A DNA stretch of 6,137 bases. Origin: Bdellovibrionales bacterium. GTDB taxonomy: Bacteria > Bdellovibrionota > Bdellovibrionia > Bdellovibrionales > JAMPXM01. This document shows positions 1 through 4,883 of the stretch, in pieces. The number at the start of each line of letters is the position of its first letter. The stretch's first letter is position 1. The notes beneath the pieces are model-generated. The model was not told the DNA's origin and did no database searches. It worked only from the letters and a program-made list of their open reading frames with translations. The position numbers and the translations under genes are program-made. The stretch is taken from positions 1-6,137 of the forward strand of contig SXRI01000069.1 of assembly GCA_005793615.1 (NCBI GenBank), read 5' to 3'.

Positions 1-1
1 A

Positions 2-115
2 CAGAGTTTCGAGATCGAAAAAGGCGAGGAATTTGAATGGATAATCGAGAACAAAAACATGTTGCTACTGCAAAGAGTCAAACCCGCGAAGAAGCGGGCT
101 CTAAAAAACGGCTAG
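2..115 (+). CDS. C-terminal fragment of a small protein, possibly AbrB/MazE-like (cut by left edge)
   Basis: An open frame enters from the left edge and ends at TAG 113-115, giving 37 residues beginning QSFEIEKGEEFEWIIE and ending in a Lys/Arg-rich tail (VKPAKKRALKNG). The pattern 'kGeefeW.ie.k..lLlqR' followed by a basic tail recalls the second half of the AbrB/MazE swapped-hairpin DNA-binding fold. Such proteins act as antitoxins or transition-state regulators, and some accompany insertion sequences. This is a resemblance by eye over a short stretch, not a firm assignment. The acidic/aromatic core and clean stop look like real coding sequence. The start and most of the protein lie outside the window. 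It is convergent with the methyltransferase gene on the other strand, with 24 bases between the two stops. Confidence 0.45.
   Translation, partial: QSFEIEKGEEFEWIIENKNMLLLQRVKPAKKRALKNG
83..98 (-). terminator. Weak candidate terminator hairpin for the metG operon
   Basis: Read on the minus strand, CCCGC-TTCTTC-GCGGG forms a 5-bp all-GC stem with a 6-nt loop. It is followed by TTTGACTCTTTG, a short and interrupted T-rich tail. It lies about 40 nt past the stop of the SpoU-TrmO gene, where a terminator is expected, but inside the end of the convergent left-edge gene. The stem is short and the T-run poor, so termination here would be weak at best. Confidence 0.25.
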
Positions 116-139
116 AAACTTTCTTGTCGGAGTACTAGC

Positions 140-1789
140 TCATTCGTTGGCGCGGAACCGAACGGAATTGAACTCTCGGTGGAGGGCTTTGTCGGCATAG
201 GGATCCACTGTATGGTTCGCTAGATCGCTCGTGGAATATCCGGAGCGAAGGCGATGGATGAGCAGAGTCTTGGTGCCGGGCGGAATCTGAAAGTCGGCGC
301 GCCAGGTGCGGTAACTTAAACAATATTCGTTTTCAACTTCGGTTTGGGTGACACGTTTACGCTCATTGTCAGTCGGATCGTATTCCAATTGCGCCAATAA
401 AAATCCACTGAACTGATCGATGCCGCTGGACTCGAGCCAGCGGATCTGCTCTTCGGCCAGCGGTGACAATGCGACTTGATACGCCTCAGTGCTAAGGCCT
501 TCGGTCCAGCCGGCACGAGCCTGCGGGAAGGCGTCGGAATAGGGCAGGTATGGTTTGATGTCGTAAATCGGTGTACCATCTAAAAGATCAAAACCGCGTA
601 CCTTAAGGCGCAGATTCTCGATGGACACGAGTTCGACCACAGACAGGCCCAAGGGATTGGGACGATAGGGCGAACGCGTAGCGAAGACACCACGTTTTAC
701 ATGGGGGCCCCGTGGCGGAAGTGTCTTGGGCTTCCAACTGTGATTGTGGTGAAAGCGATAGATAAGCCAGATGCGCTCAAAACCCTGAAGATCATCGAGA
801 GCTTGCTCGAACTGATGTCCGGGGTAGAGCTCAATGGTGCCGATGCTGGCGCTCAAATCTTCGCTGCCTTGACGACGGGCCTCGTAGGGAAATCGTGCCG
901 GGCCGTGAAATACGCCGATGGGCTGAAGCATTAAGGCTTCGCTCGCCTGCGAAGTTCGTGCGGCCAGTGGCGCTGCCAATGGTGCAGGATGCTGCGCTCG
1001 CACGCGGGTAAAATTTTGCCGATAATGATTGGCGGCGATTCCAAAGGCGATGCCGACGTTAAGGGAGTTCTTGACTCCGTAAAGTGGAATTTTAAGCACC
1101 CGATCCACCTGCTTGAGAATATCCGCTTCAAGACCAAAACGTTCATTGCCCACGACAAGAGCGACTCGCTCCGGCCAGATAAAATTATCAAGACTTTCGC
1201 TCACCGCGGCAGTTTCGAGAGCCACCACTGTGTAACCCGCCTCTTTTGCGCGCTGAATGCCATCGCTCACCCGCGGCAGAGACTGCCACTGAATCGAGCT
1301 TTCAGTTCCCATACTCGTGCGCGCGGTTTTGTCTTCATCCGGAGTTGGGGTGTAACCAGTCAGCCATACGGCTTCAAGGCCAAGGGCCTCAGAGGTGCGT
1401 ACGATGGCGCCGACATTAAAGGCCGAGCGCAGATTGTCGGCGATCACCACCATCGGCGCGCGTTGTCGGGGACGATCAGGAGCATCTGTCGTACTGACCA
1501 GAAACTCGTCGTCGCGAAGCGCCTTACCCAGCAAGCGTTCAAACGGCACCAAGATCGCCGCCAAATGTCGTGCCGACATGTCATCATGGAGATCACGAAG
1601 ATGAAGAGCCAGGCGTTTGAGGTCAAACGACTCCGCATTGGCGCAGGCGGCGACATTGGCCCGTAGTGCTTGTAACTCAACTCCGCGAGCTTCGAAATTG
1701 ATCCAAACGCTTTCCAGGCGGTGACCGATGTCAACGATGGCACGGAGCAAGCGCAAGTCTGGCGGGCGGAGCTCAATCGCTGACTTCAA
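140..1789 (-). CDS. Fused SpoU/TrmH-type RNA 2'-O-methyltransferase and TrmO (tRNA m6t6A37 methyltransferase)
   Basis: This 549-aa protein joins two SAM-dependent RNA-methylating modules. Residues 1-110 are an unassigned, probably helical region. Residues about 112-262 are a SpoU/SPOUT domain: motif 1 NLRSAFNVGAIVRTSEALG (119-137, with N125 and R131, the equivalent of the catalytic Arg of TrmH), motif 2 GNERFGL (214-220, E216) and motif 3 SLNVGIA (242-248). An Ala/Pro-rich linker (263-286) leads to a full TrmO/TsaA domain (287-428) with GVFATRSPYRPNPLGLS (367-383) and DLLDGTPIYDIKPYLPY (401-417), plus the usual C-terminal TrmO extension to 549. TrmO N6-methylates t6A37 of tRNA-Thr. SpoU enzymes 2'-O-methylate tRNA or rRNA, and the target here cannot be read. 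The start is TTG, 2 nt after the metG stop, with AAGGTGA 7 nt upstream. The family assignments are secure; the exact SpoU substrate is not. Confidence 0.93.
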   Translation of the reverse strand: MKSAIELRPPDLRLLRAIVDIGHRLESVWINFEARGVELQALRANVAACANAESFDLKRLALHLRDLHDDMSARHLAAILVPFERLLGKALRDDEFLVSTTDAPDRPRQRAPMVVIADNLRSAFNVGAIVRTSEALGLEAVWLTGYTPTPDEDKTARTSMGTESSIQWQSLPRVSDGIQRAKEAGYTVVALETAAVSESLDNFIWPERVALVVGNERFGLEADILKQVDRVLKIPLYGVKNSLNVGIAFGIAANHYRQNFTRVRAQHPAPLAAPLAARTSQASEALMLQPIGVFHGPARFPYEARRQGSEDLSASIGTIELYPGHQFEQALDDLQGFERIWLIYRFHHNHSWKPKTLPPRGPHVKRGVFATRSPYRPNPLGLSVVELVSIENLRLKVRGFDLLDGTPIYDIKPYLPYSDAFPQARAGWTEGLSTEAYQVALSPLAEEQIRWLESSGIDQFSGFLLAQLEYDPTDNERKRVTQTEVENEYCLSYRTWRADFQIPPGTKTLLIHRLRSGYSTSDLANHTVDPYADKALHREFNSVRFRANE

Positions 1790-1791
1790 GC

Positions 1792-3879
1792 CTACTTCAC
1801 CTTCTGCCCAGGTTGAGCACCGGAATCAGGAGACAAAATAAACAAATCCTTACCACCTGGTCCCGCTGCCAGGACCATGCCTTCTGACATGCCGAATTTC
1901 ATTTTCCGCGGTTTGAGGTTGGCAACGACCACGGTCAAACGCCCGACCAGGTCTTTTGCCTGATAGGCGGATTTTATTCCAGCGATGATCTGGCGTTGAC
2001 CGAGTTCGCCGAGGTCGACTTTCAGGCGCAAAAGTTTGTCGGCCTCTTTGATTTCCTCGGCTTCGAGAATTTTCGCGATTCGCAAATCGACTTTGGCGAA
2101 ATCATCGAACTCAATCTCGCCTGGAGTCTCAGTGGCCGGTGGCGCACCTTTGGTTGCCGCAGATTTTGTGGCAGATTTTGTCGCAGACTTCGCTGCCACA
2201 TCGGTTGTCGCTTTAGGCGCTGCCGCCTCGCTTGGTTTAGAATCCTCGATCACTCGTTGGAATTTTTCAAGTTCGACGCGCACGGCGAGATGTTGATAAT
2301 CGCCAATTGACGATTCCTGAAGGATTTTCTGCGCGTCAGCCCATGAGTAAGAACTCTCGCCAAGAAGAGACGCGACTTTATCGGCGTATTCCGGCAAAAC
2401 CGGTTTTAGATAGATGGCCAAAATGCGGAAAATATTCAGAGTTGCCGTAAGAACAGCGCGTGTACCGGGAACATCTTCTTTAATTAAATTCCACGGAGCC
2501 TTATCGTCGAAATATTTATTAGCTTCGTCGGCAAGTTCGCGAATTTCAGTTAAGGCCTTGGCAAAATCTCGGGCCTCGAAGTGCGCGGCAATACTTTCAG
2601 AGCGTGCTTGCGCTCGTGCCACCAAGAGTTCACCTTCTTTGTCGAGTTTTCCAAGGCGGCCATCGATGCGTTTCGATAGCATCTGAGCGCCGCGTGAACC
2701 AAGGTTGGTGATCTTGCCGATCAAATCCGAATTTACCCGGCCGACGAAATCCTCGACGTTGAGATCGACATCATTTAACGACGAGGTCAACTTGCAGGCG
2801 TAATAATATCGTAAATACATCGGATCGAGATGGTTCAGATAGGTGCGCGCCGAAATAAAAGTACCTTTCGACTTCGACATTTTTTCACCATTCACCGTCA
2901 AGAAGCCATGGACGAAGACTTGATTCGGTAGGCGAAAGTCAGCCGCTTTGAGCATTGCTGGCCAAAAAAGACAATGAAAGTAAATGATGTCTTTACCGAT
3001 GAAGTGATAAATTTCATTGCCGGCCTTTGAGTTGGACTGTCGCCAAATGGAATCGAAGTCGTCCTTTTGCTTTTTGCAGAGTTGCCAGGTACTGGCAATG
3101 TAACCAATCGGTGCATCCAGCCACACATAGAAATACTTGCCTTTAAATCCCGGGATCTCGAAGCCAAAATAGGGTTCATCTCGGGAAATATCCCAGGCAC
3201 GTAAGTCGTCCTTGAACCATTCGAGGAGCTTTGAGGATACCTCACGCGAAGTATGCGCCGGCATCCATTCCTGCAGAAAATCACGAAAATCATTGAGTTT
3301 GAAGAAGACGTGATCGCTGCCTTTCGGAACTGGAGTATTGCGACAGATTGAACAGTAAGGCCCCTTGAGCTCGGCTGGCGAATAAGTGGCGCCGCACTTG
3401 TCGCACGAGTCGCCATATTGATCTGCGGCACCACAGGTGGGACATGTGCCTTTGACGAAACGATCAGGCAGGAACATTTTGTCGTGCTCGCAATAGAGCT
3501 GCTGAATCTTGCGAACCTCGGTATGGCCTTGGTCGCGCATCCGAATATAAAACTCTTCAGCGAGCTGGCGGTTTTCTTCGCTATTGGTCGACGAATAGAT
3601 ATCGAAGTGAATACCGAAGTCGGCAAAGTCTTTTGAGTGTTCTTGGAAGGAGCGTTCAATCAGTTCCTCGGGGCGAATGCCAAGTTCGCGTGCCTTGACC
3701 ATGATGGGTGTGCCATGGGTGTCGTCGGCGCAGACGTAGCGGCAATCATGGCCGCGCATCTTTTGAAAACGTGTCCAGAAGTCCGCCTGCAAATATTCAA
3801 CAAGGTGGCCGAGATGAATAGGGCCGTTGGCATACGGGAGCGCTGCGGTGGCGATGATATTGCGTTTGGTGATCGACAT
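1792..3879 (-). CDS. metG: Methionyl-tRNA synthetase with C-terminal tRNA-binding domain
   Basis: This cytoplasmic enzyme charges tRNA-Met and initiator tRNA with methionine using ATP. The 695 residues match the full-length bacterial dimeric form. The class I signature HLGH is at 22-25, after AALPYANGPI, and KMSKS is at 333-337. The connective-peptide zinc knuckle has C146/C149 and C159/C162; C176/C179 and C130 may form part of a second site. The anticodon-binding helical domain spans about 370-540, with the APW motif (W463) matching the tryptophan that reads CAU in E. coli MetRS. A Lys/Ala/Ser/Thr linker (about 549-585) leads to an EMAPII/Trbp111-like OB-fold (588-695: FAKVDLRIAKI, VVANLKPRKMKFGMSEGM), which mediates dimerisation and tRNA binding. 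The ATG has AGGA 6 nt upstream (3886-3889). It is the first gene of a two-gene operon with the SpoU-TrmO gene. Confidence 0.98.
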   Translation of the reverse strand: MSITKRNIIATAALPYANGPIHLGHLVEYLQADFWTRFQKMRGHDCRYVCADDTHGTPIMVKARELGIRPEELIERSFQEHSKDFADFGIHFDIYSSTNSEENRQLAEEFYIRMRDQGHTEVRKIQQLYCEHDKMFLPDRFVKGTCPTCGAADQYGDSCDKCGATYSPAELKGPYCSICRNTPVPKGSDHVFFKLNDFRDFLQEWMPAHTSREVSSKLLEWFKDDLRAWDISRDEPYFGFEIPGFKGKYFYVWLDAPIGYIASTWQLCKKQKDDFDSIWRQSNSKAGNEIYHFIGKDIIYFHCLFWPAMLKAADFRLPNQVFVHGFLTVNGEKMSKSKGTFISARTYLNHLDPMYLRYYYACKLTSSLNDVDLNVEDFVGRVNSDLIGKITNLGSRGAQMLSKRIDGRLGKLDKEGELLVARAQARSESIAAHFEARDFAKALTEIRELADEANKYFDDKAPWNLIKEDVPGTRAVLTATLNIFRILAIYLKPVLPEYADKVASLLGESSYSWADAQKILQESSIGDYQHLAVRVELEKFQRVIEDSKPSEAAAPKATTDVAAKSATKSATKSAATKGAPPATETPGEIEFDDFAKVDLRIAKILEAEEIKEADKLLRLKVDLGELGQRQIIAGIKSAYQAKDLVGRLTVVVANLKPRKMKFGMSEGMVLAAGPGGKDLFILSPDSGAQPGQKVK
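1797..1803 (-). promoter_or_regulatory. Ribosome binding site supporting the TTG start of the SpoU-TrmO gene
   Basis: AAGGTGA on the minus strand lies 7 nt upstream of the TTG at 1789-1787 and is embedded in the last codons of metG. It supports TTG as the true start, since the next in-frame ATG is at codon 71. It also implies translational coupling: a ribosome finishing metG stops on the site itself. Confidence 0.6.
2159..2194 (-). repeat. 12-bp tandem repeat in the metG linker
   Basis: Three consecutive 12-base units on the plus strand (GCAGATTTTGTG, GCAGATTTTGTC, GCAGACTTCGCT) encode, on the minus strand, SATK-type repeats in the linker between the MetRS body and its C-terminal tRNA-binding domain. 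The first two units differ at one base and the third is degenerate. The unit is a multiple of three, so copy-number change would lengthen or shorten the linker without breaking the frame. Confidence 0.8.
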
Positions 3880-3921
3880 TTAGTTTCCTGGTCGGGCGTG
3901 ATTTTTTATAATAACCACCTG

Positions 3922-3950
3922 AATCTAAATGAGATTTCTCTTTGGGGCAA
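3922..3950 (-). promoter_or_regulatory. Candidate sigma70 promoter of the metG operon
   Basis: On the minus strand TTGCCC (3950-3945) and TAGATT (3927-3922) are separated by exactly 17 nt. Each hexamer matches the sigma70 consensus at 4 of 6 positions. Transcription would start near 3915, giving a leader of about 36 nt that contains the AGGA ribosome binding site. A TATTAT (3907-3912) lies closer to the gene but has no acceptable -35. No T-box or other Met-responsive leader fits in this short region. Confidence 0.3.
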
Positions 3951-3962
3951 GATCTGTGGGGG

Positions 3963-3984
3963 GCGATTCTGTCGCGATTCTGTT
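3963..3984. repeat. Two-copy 11-bp direct repeat upstream of metG
   Basis: GCGATTCTGTC is followed directly by GCGATTCTGTT (10 of 11 identical), and the next bases (GCGTTCTTT) look like a decayed third copy. A period of 11 is about one helical turn, so repeated sites would face the same side of the DNA. The repeat sits about 13 bp upstream of the candidate metG -35, where an activator could bind. No known operator is recognised. Confidence 0.5.
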
Positions 3985-4107
3985 GCGTTCTTTGGCACTG
4001 AAAATGAAGATTCTCCTCGATCGTCAAACAAATTTCGGCTCAGGTACCCGTAGAGCTCAGCTGAAGCCTGGCATCAGGATTGGAAGAGGAGAAATCGGGC
4101 GATAGCC

Positions 4108-4138
4108 GGGGACAAGCTGGGGAAGGCGGGTTTTCGGG
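4108..4138 (+). other. G-run tract fitting a G-quadruplex motif
   Basis: The plus strand reads GGGG-acaagct-GGGG-aaggc-GGG-ttttc-GGG, which is four G-runs with loops of 7, 5 and 5 nt and satisfies the usual G3+N1-7 pattern. Further G-runs flank it at 4097-4099, 4148-4150 and 4167-4171. It lies 38 nt ahead of the ATG of the secreted unknown protein and on the same strand as that gene, so a transcript starting upstream would carry it in the leader RNA. Confidence 0.5.
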
Positions 4139-4175
4139 TGAAGATAAGGGTTTGGCTGGAATTTTTGGGGGTCGT

Positions 4176-4778
4176 ATGGTGCCGGGGAAGTGGACGGTCA
4201 GGGCATTTCGTCTTGTTGGTTCCCTATCTATTGTCTTAGGCGCGGCGGTCGGTCTCGCTGAGACGGTTGAGCCTGCGCGTTTCAGTTCGATCATGATTGT
4301 GCTTGATGCCTACAAGAACCTGGTGGCAGAGCTTAGGACCGATGAGATTTCAAAATTTGTAGTTCAAGAAGAACTCTCCGAGCGGATATCTCGGAAGGAA
4401 ATGCCTGTCGCCGATGGTGTGGAGATCGTACGCGATCTGATGCGCCTTGATGGAATGTTCTATAACCTCCCGGAGCTCGAAGTACTCAAAACCGACTTGG
4501 GTTTTCCTCGCGAAGCCAAAATAGAGCCACAGGATCTTGGGGATCTGGTGAAATCTCACCTGCAACTCGTCTTCGAGATGAATCCATTGACGGCTTCGTA
4601 TATCGCAGGCCAACTTAAGGTTCACTTGTTTGCTACACAGATCTGTGCGGCACATCTTCAATCCGATCTCGGCAACGGACTGACTTCGGAGCTTGTTTCC
4701 GATCCTGTTTACGAGGTAGGGGCGGTTGGCGCCGGTGGACAGCAAATCGATTTGCCTTCGGACAAAATGGTGTATTGA
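4176..4778 (+). CDS. Exported protein of unknown function, 200 aa
   Basis: The ATG at 4176 opens a clear Sec signal peptide: basic n-region (K5, R9, R12), hydrophobic core LVGSLSIVLGAAVGLA (13-28) and a likely cut after A28 (GLA/ET). This places the product in the periplasm or outside. There is no lipobox Cys. The mature part (about 172 aa) looks mostly helical and amphipathic (AYKNLVAELRTDEISKFVV and following), has a single Cys and no further membrane segment. I recognise no family or catalytic motif. A TTG at 4080 would extend the frame by 32 Gly/Glu-rich residues, but it would bury the signal peptide and lacks a spaced ribosome site. Ahead of the ATG there is only GGGGGT (4167-4172), a poor Shine-Dalgarno. 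Codon use resembles the kinase gene downstream, 105 bp away. No promoter could be identified. Confidence 0.75.
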   Translation: MVPGKWTVRAFRLVGSLSIVLGAAVGLAETVEPARFSSIMIVLDAYKNLVAELRTDEISKFVVQEELSERISRKEMPVADGVEIVRDLMRLDGMFYNLPELEVLKTDLGFPREAKIEPQDLGDLVKSHLQLVFEMNPLTASYIAGQLKVHLFATQICAAHLQSDLGNGLTSELVSDPVYEVGAVGAGGQQIDLPSDKMVY

Positions 4779-4783
4779 AACAG

Positions 4784-4810
4784 GAGCGCCGGCACGAGTT
4801 TCGCGCTCGT
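4784..4810 (+). other. Overlapping inverted repeats after the exported-protein gene
   Basis: GAGCGC (4784-4789) pairs perfectly with GCGCTC (4803-4808). An alternative hairpin pairs ACGAG (4794-4798) with CTCGT (4806-4810), and the two cannot form together. They begin 6 nt past the stop. No T-run follows (ATCGACCTTGG), so this is not a standard intrinsic terminator. It could slow 3' decay or act as a weak terminator. Confidence 0.3.
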
Positions 4811-4847
4811 ATCGACCTTGGTCTTGCGTCATCTTCTGCCATAGTAA

Positions 4848-4877
4848 TTTACATTAAACACGGCTCAGACGTATTAT
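4848..4877 (+). promoter_or_regulatory. Sigma70-like promoter directly abutting the kinase start codon
   Basis: TTTACA (4848-4853) and TATTAT (4872-4877) each match the sigma70 hexamers at 5 of 6 positions, with an 18-nt spacer. The expected transcription start, about 7 nt after the -10, falls at 4883-4885, on the ATG of the kinase gene at 4884. This is the strongest promoter-like sequence seen in the window and implies that the kinase can be transcribed separately from the exported-protein gene. Confidence 0.5.
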
Positions 4878-4883
4878 TTTCTA

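Noticed and set aside
989..1666. 225-codon plus-strand open frame
   Set aside because: It lies wholly antisense to the SpoU-TrmO gene, whose conserved motifs run across the region; it has no recognisable domain.
3880..3960. T-box or other amino-acid-responsive leader before metG
   Set aside because: The likely leader is only about 36 nt, with no terminator/antiterminator pair or T-box sequence.
3992..4020. TTGGCA at 3992 as -35 of a promoter for the exported-protein gene
   Set aside because: No acceptable -10 hexamer at 15-19 nt downstream.
2898..4053. Shadow frames across metG and its upstream region (minus 2898-3659, plus 3637-4053)
   Set aside because: Out of frame with or antisense to metG, low-complexity translations, no domains; the plus-strand one runs through the metG start and the intergenic repeat.
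4080..4175. TTG at 4080 as the start of the exported protein
   Set aside because: AGGA abuts the TTG with no spacing, the added 32 residues are Gly/Glu-rich and reflect the G-run tract, and they would place the signal peptide internally.
4350..4832. 160-codon minus-strand open frame
   Set aside because: Antisense to the exported-protein gene, which has a signal peptide and codon use matching its neighbour; similar long antisense frames also occur opposite the receiver domains, so this is a composition effect.
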